Positions 29,936 through 43,315 of a stretch of DNA of 64,000 nucleotides are shown here, piece by piece; position 1 is the first letter of the stretch; every line of letters starts with the position of its first letter. The stretch comes from Ceratotherium simum simum. Its lineage: Eukaryota > Chordata > Mammalia > Perissodactyla > Rhinocerotidae. The notes beneath the pieces are model-generated. The model saw only the letters and a program-made list of their open reading frames with translations, made no database searches and had not been told where the DNA came from. The position numbers and the translations under genes are program-made. The stretch covers positions 10,519,424 through 10,583,423 of the forward strand of contig NW_004454160.1 of assembly GCF_000283155.1 (NCBI RefSeq), read 5' to 3'.

Positions 29936-30520
29936 GTTCCCCAGAAAGCAGGCTCTGAGGCAGAGATTTGCATTTAGCAGGTGTGTTGGGGACTGTTACT
30001 GATAATAACACCTGTAAGGAGCTGAGAGAAACAGAATTGGGTGGAAGGAGAAGTTGAACTGTGACACAGTTGCAACAGAGGCAACAGAGGTCTCAGTGGA
30101 TGCTTCGGGGAACCTTAGAGCTGAGATGATCTTTCAAAAGCTGTCCCATATTGAAGGCCAAGGGTCTAGGCCTTTATACTCCTGCATGGATGAATCCTTG
30201 GATAGCAGACTGTCCCTGGGGAAGGGGTGTATCTTTGGGCAGGGTAGCTCTCTTTACCAAAGGCAATAACTTGAGAAGGACTTAGCTGTGAACTACTAGC
30301 AGCCAGCACTCCTGGCAGCAGAAGAATGAGAGCCCCAGTCCTGGTGGAGGAACTTCAGCAGTGCATCACAGTATCCATGACACATCATGCATTAGTTTCT
30401 ATTTCTGTGTAGCAAATTACCCTAACACTTAGAGGATTAAAACAGCAAACATTATTATCTTATAGTTTCTATTGGGCAAGAATCTGGGGATGGCTTAGCA
30501 GGATGCCTCTAGCTCAAGGT

Positions 30521-31230
30521 TGTTAAAGAAAAAGTTATTCTGACACTTGTTAAGGTGGTAAGGAAGACTTTATTCAAGACTGTTGTGATAGATGTCAAAC
30601 TATCACAATAGATGAGAGAAATTGTACTCAACTCCAAATACAGCAAAGACAGCTTGGGATTTGTAGCCAACAAATGGAATGAGGGGGTCAATGGATGAAA
30701 AATTACTAAGAGGAGACATCAAGGGTAGAGGGATTCTTGCTAAACTGATTTGACAGGATTCTTTTTTTTTTTTTTAAAGATTTTATTTATTTATTTTTCC
30801 CTCAAAGCCCCAGCAGATAGTTGTATGTCATAGCTGCACATCCCTCCACTTGCTGTATGTGGGACGCGGCCCCAGCATGGCCGGAGGAGCGGTGTGTTGG
30901 CGTGCACCCGGGATCCGAACCCGGGCCGCCGGCAGCGGAGCGCACGCACTTAACCGCTAAGCCACGGGGCCGGCCCTGATTTGACAGGATTCTTGCTGAA
31001 CATAGGAGAGGGTGATCAGACATCAAGGATGGGGATGAGAAATATGATCAGATATCAAAGGTGATCAGATATCAAGGGTGAGGTGATTCTTGCTAAACTA
31101 ACTTAGCAAGATTCTTGCTACAATTGGGCTATGCAGGCCCAGCAAGGATGCTGGCCAAGGTCAAGGCCTGGTCAAAGAAAAGGGCTCAGAGGAACCTGAT
31201 TAAAGTTCGGTCAAGTAGAGAGTCTTTGTC
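30521..31230 (-). mobile_element. solo LTR of an old endogenous retrovirus
   Basis: The unit begins TGTTAAAG and ends TTTGTCA on the plus strand (TG...CA on both strands). It is flanked by a 4-bp 'aggt' duplication and interrupts an older repeat. On the minus strand AATAAA lies about 50 bases before the end, as expected for R-U5. The body has repeated 'gatcaga(c/t)atcaa' units. About 490 bp once the nested ERE is removed. No retroviral coding sequence adjoins it. A 4-bp duplication suggests a class I element, but this is tentative. Confidence 0.6.
30763..30976 (-). mobile_element. ERE-type SINE nested in the LTR
   Basis: Reverse ERE with T-rich tail, 'cagcagatagttgtatgtca', 'gtatgtgggacgcggcccca' and head 'ccacggggccggccc'. 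A 17-bp target duplication 'tgatttgacaggattct' lies at 30746-30762 and 30977-30993. Confidence 0.97.
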
Positions 31231-31877
31231 AAGGTCTCTCATGAGGTTACAGTCAAGCTGTTGACCAGGGCTGTGGTCTTATCCAAAGGCTTGAATTGGA
31301 GAGGGGAGGAGATGATGGGCCTTATTCAAATGATATGTAAGTGGTAAAATCATAGGGGTCGTAGGAGAGGATTCTGGAAAGATGGCAGAGTAGGAAGCAC
31401 CAGCAATCTGTCTCTCCACTTAGACAACAATTGCACTGGCAGAATCTGCCTGATGTAACTGTTTTGGAACTCTGGAGTCTGTTGAAGGCTTGCAACTTCC
31501 AAGAGAAGACTTGGATGGTAAATTATGGTCAATTTCAGCTCCTAGCACAGTAGCAGCTACCCATACCCAGCCCCAGCCCTGCGGCAGACAGCTATGCACC
31601 TAGCATGGAGCACTTTACACATAGCTTGCCAGGGTGGGTAAAAAGGATGCTGTTCTCCAAAATTGGGGATCTATGCTCTGATTGCTGATTGCTGCTTCTG
31701 ATCACAGAGGTGCAGACAAAGAGGCAGCTATTGCTGTTGCACTGCCCCCACTATTGCAAGCCCCTTGCCCTCTGGCCAAAGTGACTTCCAGGGTTTTAAA
31801 TGGCTGGGGCCCTTTTCTCCCCTCTCTCATTTTTTGCTTTTTCCCCTTTTGGGAGCCAGACATTGAAGACTAGGACA

Positions 31878-32090
31878 GGGCTGGCCCCATGGCTTAGCGG
31901 TTAAGTGCGCGTGCTCCGCTGCTGGTCGCCCGGGTTCGGATCCCGGGTGCGCGCCAACACACCACTTCTCCAGCCATGCTGAGGCTGTGTCCCACGTACA
32001 GCAGCTAGAAGGATGTGCAGCTGTGACATACAACTATCTACTGGGGCTTTGGGGGAAAAATAAATAAAATTATAAAAATAAAATAAAATA
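31878..32090 (+). mobile_element. ERE-type SINE nested in L1
   Basis: Head 'gggctggccccatggcttag', body 'cacgtacagcagctagaagg', A-rich tail. Target duplication 'aagactaggaca' at 31866-31877 and 32091-32102. Confidence 0.97.
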
Positions 32091-33905
32091 AAGACTAGGA
32101 CATTAAAAAATAACTGCACATATAGGGAAAATTGGAATGTGACCATGTATGCCTAGAGAAAGGCTCAGAAAATATCTGAGAAGACATTAATTTTACACCT
32201 CACTTTGATCCTTGGCACAGAGATAGCCTACAACAATCAAAAAACTAATAACAATCAACAAAAACAATAACAAAACCCAGCAAACCCTGGGGTAAGGGGC
32301 AGAATCTAATTCTGAGACTTACCACGTTATTAGATTCAAATGTCCAGTGTTCAACAAAAAATCACAAGGCATACAAAGAAATAGAATAGTATGGCCCATT
32401 CAAAGGAAAAAAAATTAGTCAACAGAAACTGTTGCTGAAAAAGACTTAATGGCAGATATGCTAGACAAAGAAAATGACTATCTTAAAGATGCTGAAAGAA
32501 TTAAAGGAAGATGTGGACAAAGTCAGGAAAATGATGTGAGAACAAAATGGAAATATCAATAAAGCTAAAAAGAAAAAAATTTTGGAGCTGAAAAGCACAA
32601 TAACTAAAATGAAATATTAGAGGGATTTAAAGGCAGATTTTTAGCAGATAGAAGAAAGAATCAGTGAACTTACAGATAGGACAATGGGAATTATTGAAGC
32701 TGAGGAACAGAAAGAGAAAAGATTGAAAAAAGTGAACAGAGCCTAAAAGACCTGTGGGACACCATCAAGAGGACCAACATAAGCATTGTGGGAGTCCCAG
32801 AAGGAGAGAGAGAGAAAAGGGACAGGTGGAATATTTGAAGAACTAATGGCTGAAAACTTCCCAAATTTGATGAAAGACATGAATATAAACATTCAGGAAG
32901 CTCAAAGAACTCCAAATAAGATGAACTCAAAGAGACCCATGCTGATACATATTATAATCAAACTTTCAAAAGACAAGGAGAAAGAGAGAATCTTCAAAGC
33001 AGCAAGAGAGAAGCACATCATCACATACAAGGGATCCTCAGTAAGATTATCAGCAGATTTCTCATCACACACTTTGGAGGCCAGAAGACAGTGGACTGAT
33101 ATATTCAAAGTACTAAAAGAAAAAACTGTCAACCAAAATCTTATATCTTGAATCTTATATATGAGGCAAAACTGTCCTTCAAAAGTGAGGAAGAAATTAA
33201 GACATTCCCAGATAAACAAAAGTTGAAGGAGTTTGTGACCACTAGACCTGCCCTTCGAGAAATGCTCAAGGGAGTCCTGAAAGGTGAAACGAAAGGACAC
33301 TAGACAGTAACTTAAGGCTGTATGGAGAAATAGAGATCTCAATAAAGGTAAATACATGGGAAATTATAAAAGTTAGTATTATTGTAACAATAGCTTATAA
33401 CCGTACTTTTTGTTTTCTGTATAATTTAAGAGACTAATACATTTAAAGAACAAAACAATTGTTAGCGTAAAAACTAGTATACTGTAACTTTGGTTTGTAA
33501 CTTCACATTTTGATTTCTACATAATTTAGGAGACTAATGCATTTAAAAGAATTATTAGTTTATGTTTTGGGGAACACACTGTATAAAGGTGATATTTTGT
33601 GACATCAAAAACCAAAAGGAGTGAGGACAGTGCTGTAAAGGAGCAGAGTTTTTTCATGCTTTTGAAGGTATAAATTCAAATTAGAATGTTATAACTTTAG
33701 AATGTTAAATGTAATCCCATAGTAACCACAAAGAAAATAGCTATACAATATATGTGAAAGGAATTTAAACAGGTCACTACAAAAAAATCAACTGAACACA
33801 AAAGAAGACAATAATGCAGGAAATGAGGGACAAAAAAGCTATAGGGCATATAGAAAACAAATAGCACAATGACAGAAGTAAGTTCTTCCTTATAAGTAAT
33901 TATTT

Positions 33906-34127
33906 AATTAATTAATTAATTTATTTATTTATTTATTTATTTATTTATTTGCTGAGTAAGATTCGCCCAGAGCTAACATCTGTGCCAATCTTCCTCTATT
34001 TGTATGTGCGTTGCCACCACAGCATGGCCCCTGACGCATGGTGTAGGTCCACGCCCAAGAACCGAACCTGGGCCACCGAAGCAGAGTGCTCTGAACTTAA
34101 CCACTAGGCCATGGGGCCAGCCCCTGC
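33906..34127 (-). mobile_element. ERE-type SINE nested in L1
   Basis: Reverse ERE with a (TTTA)n-type tail and head 'ccatggggccagcccc'. Target duplication 'aagtaattattt' at 33894-33905 and 34128-34139. Confidence 0.95.
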
Positions 34128-34480
34128 AAGTAATTATTTTAAATGTAAATGGATTAAACTCTCCAATCAAAAGACAGAGATTGGCAGAATGGATAAAAAC
34201 ACATGACCCAGTTATATGTTGTCTATAAGACACTCACTTGAGATCCAAAGACATAAACAGGTTGAAAGTGAAAGGGTAGAAAAAGATATTCCATGCAATA
34301 GAAACCAAAAGAGAGCAGTGGTGGCCATGCTAATATCAGACAGAATAGATTTTAAATCCAAAAAGTTTAGAAGAGACAAAGAAGGACATTATATATTAAT
34401 TAAAGGTTCAGTACAGCCAGAAGCTGTAATAATCATAACCATTTATACACCTAATGAAGACCATCAAAATATACAAAACA

Positions 34481-34738
34481 GGGGCTGGCCCGGTGGCACA
34501 AGCAGTTAAGTGCATGTGCTCCGCTGCGGCAGCCTGGGGTTCGCCGGTTCGGATCCTGGGTGTGCACCAACACACCGCTTGTCAGACCATGCTGTGGCGG
34601 CGTCCCACATAAAGTGGAGGAAGATGGGCATGGATGTTAGCCCAGGGCCAGTCTTCCTTGGCAAAAAGAGGAGGATTTGCAGATGTTAGCTCAGGGCCGA
34701 TCTTCCTCACACGCACAAAATATATATATATATATATA
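34481..34738 (+). mobile_element. ERE-type SINE nested in L1
   Basis: Head 'ggggctggcccggtggcaca', 'ccgcttgtcagaccatgctg', two 'gatgttagc(c/t)cagggcc' modules and a (TA)n tail at 34721-34740. Near-duplication 'ata(ca)caaaaca' on both sides. Confidence 0.93.
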
Positions 34739-36038
34739 TACACAAAACAAAAACTGAATTGAAGGGAAAAATAGGCAGTTCTACAATAATAGTTGAAGAC
34801 TTCAATACTCCACTCACAATAATGGATAGAACAACCAGATAGAAGATAAGTAAGGAAATTGAGGACTTAACACAATAAACTAGCTAGGTCTAGCAGACAT
34901 ACAGAATACTCTACCCAACAACAAAAGCATACATACATTCTTCTTAAGTGCATGTGAGACATTTTCTAGGATGGATCATATGTTAGGCCACAAATTAAGC
35001 CTCAATAGATTTAAAAAGATAGATATCATACAAAGTGTCTTCTACAACCACAGTGGAATGAAGTTAGAAATTAATAACAAAAGTAAAACTGGAAAATTCA
35101 CAAACTATAAAAATTAAACAAATACACTTTTCAACAACGAATACATCAAAGAAGAAATCACAAGGTTAAATTAGAAAATACTGAGAGATGAATGAAAACG
35201 AAAAGACAACATACTAAAACTTATGGGATGCAGTGAAAGCAATGCTAAGGGGAAAATTTATAGCTATAAGCACTTATATTAAAAAAGAAGAAAGATCTCA
35301 AATCGACAATCTAACTTTACAACTTAAGGAATTAGAAAAAGAAGAACAAATTAAATCCAAATCTAGCAGAAGAAAAGAAATAATAAAGATTAGAGTAGAG
35401 ATAAGTAAAATAGAAAATAGAAAAACAATAGAGAAAAATCAATGAAATAAAAATTCTTCAAAAAAATTGATAAAATTTTAGGTAGAAGGACTAAGGAAAA
35501 AAGAGAGAAGACTCAAATTACTAAAAATCAGAAATGAAAGTGGGGACATTACTATGGATTCTACAGAAATAAAAGGATTATAAGAGAGTACTATGAACAA
35601 CTGTACACCAAAAAATTGGATAACCTACATGAAATGGACAAATTTCTAGAAAAACAAAATCTACCAAGATTAAATCATAAAGAAATAAAAAATCTGAGTA
35701 GAACTATAACTAGTAAGGAGATTGAATTGGTAATCAAAGATCTCCCAACAACAACAAAAAGCCCTTGAGCTGATCGCTCTACTGGTGAATTCTACCAAAC
35801 ATTTAAAGAAGACCAAATACCAATCTTTCTTAAACTTTTTCAAAAAAATTGAAAAGGAGGGAATACTTTCTAACCCATTCTGTGAGTCCAGCATAACCCT
35901 GATACCAAAGCCAGATAAAGACACTACAAGAAAAGAAAACTACAGACCAATATCCCTTATGAACATCAATGAAAAATCCTCAAAATACTAGCAAACAGAA
36001 TTCAGTAGCATATTAAAAGGATTATACACCACAACTAA

Positions 36039-36146
<108 letters not shown>

Positions 36147-37543
36147 TGATGCAGAAAAAGCATCCGTCAAAATTCAACAGCATTTCACAATAAAAACACT
36201 CAACAAAATAGGAATAGAAGGAAATTACCTTCACATAAACAGCCATATATGAAAACTCACAGCAAACATCATACTTAGTGGTGAAAGACTGAAATCTTTT
36301 CCTTTAAGATCAGAAACAAGGCAAGGATGTCAACTTTCACCATTTCTATTCAAAATAGTACTAGAAGTTCTAGCCAGAGCAATTAGTTAGACAAGAAAAA
36401 GACATAAAAGATATCCAAATTGGAAAGGAAGAAGTAAAATCATATCTGTTCACAGTTGATATGATCTTATAAGTGGAAAACCCTAAAGATTCCACAAAAA
36501 GCTGTTAGAACTAACGAATGAATTCAGCAAAGTAGTAGGATACAAAGTCAACGCACAAAATCAGCTGCATTTCTATACACGAACAATGAACAATTTGAAA
36601 AGGAAATTACAAAAACAATTCCATGTTCAACAGCATCAAAAGAATAAAACACTTAGGAATAAACTTAACCAAGGAGGTGAAAAACTTGTACAAAGAAAAC
36701 TACAAAACATTGCTGAAGGAAATTAAAGAAGACACAAATAAATAGAAACACATCCCATGTTCATGGATTGGAATGTTATAATATTGCTAAAATGTCAGTA
36801 TTACCTACAGTAATTTACAGATTCAATGCAATCCCTATAAAAATCCCAATGACATTGTTTTGCATAAATAGAAAAACCCATCCTAAAATTCATATGGACT
36901 CTCAAGGGATCCTGAATAGCCAAACAATTTTGAAAAAAAAACAAAAACAAAGGACTCACACTTCCTAATTTCAAAACTTAACTACAAAGCTACAGTAATC
37001 AAAACAGTGTGGTATTGGCATAAAGACAGATATATAAACCAATGGAATAGAATAGAGAGCCTAGAAATAAGCCCTCACATGTTTGATCAAATGATTTTTG
37101 ACAAGGGTGCCAAGACCATTCAATGGGGAAAGGTCAGTCTTTTTCACAAATGGTGCTGAGAAAACTGGATATCCACATGCAAAAGTATGAAGTTGGACCA
37201 TTACCTGACACCATATATAAAAATGAACTCAAAGTGGATCAAGGACCTGAACATAAGACCTAAAACAATAAAACTCTTAGAAGAAAATATTGAACAAAAG
37301 CTTCATGACATTCGATTTGGCAATGATTTCTTGGCTATGACACCAAAGGCACAGGTAACAAAAGAAAAAACAGACAAATTGGACCTCATGGAAATTTAAA
37401 AACTATGTGCATCAAAAGACACTATCCACAGAGTAAAAAGGCAACCCAAAGAATGGGATAAAACTTTTGCAAATCATATATCTGATAAGAGATTAATATC
37501 CAGAATACATAAAAGAACTCTTAAAACTCAATAACAAAAAACA

Positions 37544-37785
37544 GGGGCCAGCCTAGTGGCGTAGCGGTTAAGTTGGCATGCTCCACTTTGGCGGCCCAGG
37601 ATTTGCAGGTTCGGATCCTGGGCACAGACCAACGCATTGCTTGTCAAGCCATGCTGTGGCGGCATCCCATATAAAGTAGAGGAAGGTGGGCATGGATGTT
37701 AGGCCAGGGCCAATCTTCCTCAGCAAAAAGAGGAGGATTGGCAACAGATGTTAGCTCAGGGCTAATCTTCCTCTCTCTCTCACAT

Positions 37786-37825
<40 letters not shown>
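37544..37825 (+). mobile_element. ERE-type SINE with long (CA)n tail, nested in L1
   Basis: Head 'ggggccagcctagtggcgta', 'gcttgtcaagccatgctgtg', two tail modules, then (TC)n and a (CA)n microsatellite (37789-37825) that replaced the poly(A). Confidence 0.93.
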
Positions 37826-37834
<9 letters not shown>

Positions 37835-38934
37835 CAACAACTGAATTCAAAAACGGCCAAAGGACTTGAACAGACATTTCTCCAAAGAAGATATACAAAT
37901 GGTCAGTACGTATATGAAAAGATGCTCAACATCACTAACCATTGGGGAAATGCGAATCAAAACTACAATGAGATGCCACCTCACACCCATTAGGATGGCT
38001 ACTATCAAAAACCCAGAAAACAAAAAGTGTTGGTGAGAATATGGAGAAATTGGAACCCTTGTGCACTGCTGGTGGGAATGTAAAATGGTACAGCCACTGT
38101 GGAAAACAGTATGCGAGTTTCTCAAAAGATTAAAATTAGAATTACCATATGACCCAACAATTCCACTCTAGGTATATACCCAAAAGATTGAAAGCAGGAT
38201 CTCAAAGAGATATTTGTTCACCGATATTCTTAGCAGATTTATTAACAATAGCTAAAATGTGGAGGCAACCCAAGTGTCCATCGATGGATGAATGGATAAG
38301 CAAAATGTGGTATATATGTACAATGGAATAGTATTCAGCCTTAAAAAAGGGAAATTCTGCAATATGCTACATGGATGAATCTTGAGGGCATTATGCTAAG
38401 TGAAATAGGCCAATCACAAAAAGACAAATACATATGATTCCACTTATATGAGATACTTAGAGTAGTCAAATTCTTAGAGACAGGAAGTGTAATGGTGGTT
38501 GCCGGGGGCGGGGGGAGGAATGAGGAGTTATTGTTTAATAAGCATAGAGTTTCAGTTTTACAAGATGAAACGAGTTATGAGGATAGTTGGTGGCCATGGT
38601 TGTAAAACAATGTGAATGTATTTACCGCCACTAAACTGTATACTTAAAAATGGTTAAGATGGTAAATTTTATGTCATGCAGCAGGTTCCCTGGGTTGTCA
38701 GGGCTTGCATTCAGGAAGCATTAGGAAAGTCATGGCATCTGCATGCCCACGCCAAGTTTCTTCTGCTGAAAGAATCTTTGCTGAGAAATGAGAACCCTGG
38801 GGAAACTGCCTGAAAGCCTCAAGGGAAACCTCAAGGTGACTTAGGAGAAGGCTACAGGGAACCAGAAAAGACTGAGGGTCAGACCCTAGCTCTACCTATC
38901 AGCTGCACTATGACTCTGGAGAGGTATTTGACTT

Positions 38935-39050
38935 CTTCATGGCCCTGAGAGTCTGTTTCAGTAGGTTTGGGATGGGATCTAGAAATCTGTATTTTTAATC
39001 AGCCCCACATGTGACTCTGATACTAGAACCCTGGTTTGGAGCTATTTCCT
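38935..39050 (+). repeat. MER5A-like hAT element, partial
   Basis: 'gagagtctgtttcagtaggt', 'gggatgggatctagaaatct', 'actagaaccctggtttggag' match the interior and right part of MER5A. Confidence 0.55.
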
Positions 39051-39073
39051 AGAAGCCATATTGCCTCGCATCA

Positions 39074-39305
39074 AGCATGGACCCTGAAGCCAGCCTGTCT
39101 GGGTTAATTCCAGCTCCACCAACTTAGGAATTGGGTACTCTTGGGCAAGTTACTTTACCTCACTGTCTCAATTTCCTCATCTGTAAGATGGGGATAATAG
39201 TAGTACATACCTCATGGGGTTATTGTGAGGATCAAGTATGCTAATTGCGTAAAGCATTTAGAATGGAGCCAGTTACACAGCAAACACTATGTAAGTCTTC
39301 CTCTT
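39074..39305 (+). repeat. MIR SINE
   Basis: Almost complete forward MIR: 'cttgggcaagttactttacc', 'atttcctcatctgtaagatg', 'ctcatggggttattgtgagg'. Confidence 0.92.
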
Positions 39306-39972
39306 ATTGTTCCAGAGCTACAAACCTTTATCCACAACTCCAAAATTCAAAATATTCTAAAAATCAATATTTTCCCTGAAGTTTGGCACAAATCAATTTG
39401 GCTGCAAAACCTGATCTGAACTGATGGAAGGCTATTAATAGCCCTCGTTTATCCCTTATTCTGTGAATATTAATAAACTTAATTGAAGAAATATTAACAC
39501 ATTTGATTATAGAATGCTGCTCCACACCCAATAGGTATTACCTAATGTACTGCATATTCGTGTATTTCCTAAAAATCTAAAATATTCTCAATTTCAAAAC
39601 ACAGAGTTCTCAGAGAAGGGATTATGGACCTGTATTTTATTATCCTTTGTTGGCCAGAGACCCTGTTTGACAAGCAGACAATGTGAGAAAACTCACCACC
39701 TGGTGGCTGCAGTAGAGAACCATGCACAGAACAGCAGGATGAGAACAGGCCCCAGGACCAGACACAAGTACCCTCTAGCCCACAGTTCAGAACAAATCTT
39801 TTTAGAGGACATTTTAAAATGTCTTCAAGGGCTGCTGCGTGGGCAGAGAAGACATCACTTCAGATAAAAAAATTAATATTCAATTTATTAAATTTAAAAT
39901 ATTACTTGTTTTTTAAAGTTCAGCTTATAGAGCTTACTGTATTTATAAATCTAGCAAATGTCAATCACTTTT

Positions 39973-40097
39973 TTTTTTTTTTGAGGAAGATTCTTGATAA
40001 GTGGTGTGTAGGTCCGCGACCAGGATCTGGGCCTGCAAACCCCGGGCCACCGAAGCTGAGCGTGCGAACTTAACCGCTGCGCCACCAGGCCGTCCCC
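39973..40097 (-). mobile_element. short ERE-type SINE, internally deleted
   Basis: T-run, then directly 'ttgataagtggtgtgtaggt' and head 'gcgccaccaggccgtcccc'. The middle tail module is missing. Target duplication 'aaatg(t)(c/t)aatcactttt' at 39956-39972 and 40098-40114. Confidence 0.93.
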
Positions 40098-40327
40098 AAA
40101 TGTTAATCACTTTTAAGGGGAATTTGAATATCCAATTTATAAACTTAAACTCCTTTAAACATTTCCAAATGCATTTATACATTTATTATATTCAATTTCC
40201 TTTTTGGAGTACTTCAATTTTCTGGCAACCCAAACGCAAACAAAATAAAAACAGAATACTATTATTAATAAGTTCCAATAGCATATAGTTTCCAATACTA
40301 CATATATTTACATATGATTGCAGCTTA

Positions 40328-40532
40328 TAACTTTATTTATTTATTTATTTTTCCCCCAAAGCCCCAGCAGATAGTTGTATGTCATAGCTGCATGTCCTTC
40401 TAGTTGCTGCATGTGGGACGCGGCCTCAGCATGGCCGGGAGAAGCAGTGAGTCGGTACGCGCCCGGGATCTGAACCCAGGCTGCCAGCAGCAGAGCACGA
40501 GAACTTAACCGCTAAGCCTTGGGGCCGGCCCC
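40328..40532 (-). mobile_element. ERE-type SINE
   Basis: Reverse ERE with 'cagcagatagttgtatgtca' and head 'cttggggccggcccc'. A 19-bp target duplication 'tacatatgattgcagctta' lies at 40309-40327 and 40533-40551. Confidence 0.97.
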
Positions 40533-40743
40533 TACATATGATTGCAGCTTAAAATTGATTACTAAGTCTAAATCGATCAATTACACATTCTAAATTGGAA
40601 TCACAAATTACCTTCCCAAGTAATTTTAAAATTGCTTTATCAGTTTGCTGAGATTTCCTAATCACAGAGTGAATCCTGGCCGGGATGCAGGTGGGTTTAG
40701 CATCTGCTACCTAGACTAGAATATTGTTTGATATCCTTCACTT

Positions 40744-40982
40744 GTTTTTTTTTTTTTTTCGTGAGTAAGATCAGCCCTGAGCTAACATCTGCCAGTCTTC
40801 CTCTTTTTTTGCTGAGGAAGACTGGCCCCGGACTAACATCTGTGCCCATCTTCCTTCACTTTATGTGGGATGCTGTCACAGCATGGCTTGACAACGGTGT
40901 GTCGGTGCGCACCTGGGATCCGAACCCAGGGCCGCTGCAGCGGAGCGCGCCCACTTAACCGCTGCGCCACGGGGCCGGCCCC
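40744..40982 (-). mobile_element. ERE-type SINE
   Basis: Reverse ERE with T-run, 'gtaagatcagccctgagcta', 'tttatgtgggatgctgtcac', head 'gccacggggccggcccc'. Target duplication 'tcctt(c/t)actt' at 40734-40743 and 40983-40992. Confidence 0.95.
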
Positions 40983-41089
40983 TCCTTTACTTTCTAATGC
41001 TTTCGTTCTCTCAGTTTCTGCTAATAGAATGCAAACCAATGCCTTCCAACACATCTTTGCCTTTATACCTAACACAACCTTTATGCCTG

Positions 41090-41418
41090 GGGTCAGCAAA
41101 CTTTCTGTCAAGGGCCAGATAGTAAATATTTTGGACTTTGTGGGTCATTTGGTTGCAGCTACTCAACTCTGCCATTGTAGCATGAAAGTAGCCATAGACA
41201 TTACATAAGTGAATGAGTGTGGCTGTGTATAAAACTTCACTTATGGACACTGAAATTAGAATTTCATATAATTTTCACATGTCACAAAATATTAGTCATG
41301 ATTTTTTTCTAACCATTTAAAAACATAAAAACCATTTTTAGCTTGTGAGCTGTACAAACACAGGCAGTGGACTAGATTCAGCTCATGGGAGGGCTATAGT
41401 TTGCTGACCCCTGCTCTA
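41090..41418. mobile_element. hAT-type DNA transposon relic
   Basis: Terminal inverted repeats: left 'tggggtcagcaaactttctg' and right 'gggctatagtttgctgaccc'. The interior ('gggccagatagtaaatattt', 'gcagctactcaactctgcca') matches a common mammalian non-autonomous hAT family. The flanking 8-bp duplication is no longer visible. Confidence 0.75.
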
Positions 41419-41849
41419 ACACAGTTTCACAACCAGTTAGCAGGTAAGTACTGATATCAATTCTTGTTTTACATTCTTCCAAAATTCACAAATTTCTCTG
41501 GAATTTCCCACATCACAAGTTATTTGGCAGGTAAGGCTTTGTCCAGGGAGCACTCTGAGTGGTTACATCACACTGCACTTCCACTCTCCACCTTCCTGTT
41601 GAACCATCCAGGTCTGTGTATTACTTTTGTTGGGATTTGTCAGTGAAATATTTGTTTTGTGTAAGCATGTAAAATATTTTTTTTCTACTGATTTCCTTTG
41701 CTAAACCAGAATGCTTTATCTTTATTATTATTATCTATTATTATTATTATTATCTGGTCTAAGATGTTCCTAAACAAATAGATTTTTTTAATTTTCTCAA
41801 TTGATGAAGCTAAAGTCTGATTTTTTTTTTTTGGTCTTGGAACTCTCCT

Positions 41850-43315
41850 TTGTCTTTAACTTTGCAATAATCAAACTTACAAAAAGGTAGCAAGTACATT
41901 ATAATCTTTTCCTGACCATTGAGAGTCATTGACCTGATGACCCATCACTAATATTTTAGTGTTTATTTCCTACAACCAAGAACATTCTATATAACCACAG
42001 TTCAGCCATTAACATGAGGACATTAACACTAATGTTACTACCACCCTGTCCTCAGACTCCTTCCAAGTTTCACCAGTTATCCCAATAATATTCTTTATAG
42101 CAAAATGATCCATTTCAGTTCACGTAGTTGTATTAGTCTCTTCAGTTCTTTGGTCTTCCTTTGACTTTGGCGACATTGGCACTTTTGAAGACGTTAGGCC
42201 AGTTATTTTATAATATGTCTTTCACTGTGGAATTATCTGATGTTTCCTTACGGTTACATTCAGGTTTTGTATCTTTGGCAGAAATGTCACAAAAGGGGTG
42301 CTGTGACCTTCTCAATGCCTCCTAGTGGTGGATTTAGATTTCTCCCATTGTTGATGTTCATTTGTTCACTTGATTAAGGTGTCTGCCAGGCTTCTCCTCT
42401 TTAAAACTACTCTTTTCCGCATTGTACTTCAGAAACATTTTATGGAGAGGTACTTTGAAACTATGTACATATCCCATTCCTCATTAAACCATTCATTCAT
42501 TCATATCACATTATATTCAGTTTCCTATTTCATTCAATGGTTTAAAGCCATTATTTTGATGCTCATATTATGTCAGATTTGCTCACTGTAAGTCCCTTAA
42601 AGCTGGCTTCTGTGTCCTTTTGACATGGCCCCATCACTTTTTTGAGTCCTTCCTTGCTTTCTGGCTCATCTTGTACTTTTCCTGCCCAACCATGGAATCA
42701 GACATTTCTCTGGAGTCTCGGCTCATTTAAGTGGAGAACATAATGCCTGAATCTGGATGCTAGGTGTGTGTAGTGCATTGGGGGAAGAGGGAGACTGCTG
42801 CTCCAAGGCTCTCTTAATAGACAGAGCTAGGGAATGTTTGTGTACACACACACACTATATTTATGTTGAAAATCATGTATTCACACCAATACCTCCTATG
42901 TAAACCCAACACCAGAGTTCACTCTAGTCTTTCCCCTTTCCAATTTGTAACACCTTCTCCCAAAAGGAGAAAGTTGGCTTCCATTATCCTTAATATTTTT
43001 GCTTATTTGATCAAGTCCCCTGTTCCTACCCAATCTACCATTGCCACCCTCCCCTTTGTGGATGCCCACCCCATCCCACTTAGGATGACTCCCTGCACTG
43101 GGTCACATCCCTGGCTCCCACCCACACACAGCAGGCTGCAAATCCATGCGGATGCCTAGCTTGCTCTGCTCTACCTAATGGCGGAATTGTGGGTAAAGGA
43201 AAAAGGGGAATTCTGAGTCTTGTTGGAATTTTATGTAAACTCCACAAAAGAAGAGCTCTTCTGATTTTTACTAATGTATCCGAAGTATCTAAAACAAGAC
43301 GTTGGCACACAGTAG
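41850..43315 (-). repeat. probable old LINE block, minus orientation
   Basis: Phrases 'ttctggctcatcttgtactt', 'acagagctagggaatgttt', 'agcaggctgcaaatccatgc' and 'gctctacctaatggcggaat' recur in old mammalian LINE 3' regions. Boundaries and subfamily are uncertain. Confidence 0.45.

Larger units (their letters stand above)
30390..31330 (+). repeat. old interspersed repeat split by a later LTR insertion
   Basis: The left half (30390-30520: 'ttctgtgtagcaaattaccc', 'aggattaaaacagcaaacat') and the right half (31231-31330: 'gtctctcatgaggttacagt', 'gaccagggctgtggtcttat') read as one known old repeat once 30521-31230 is removed. I cannot name the family with confidence. Confidence 0.55.
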
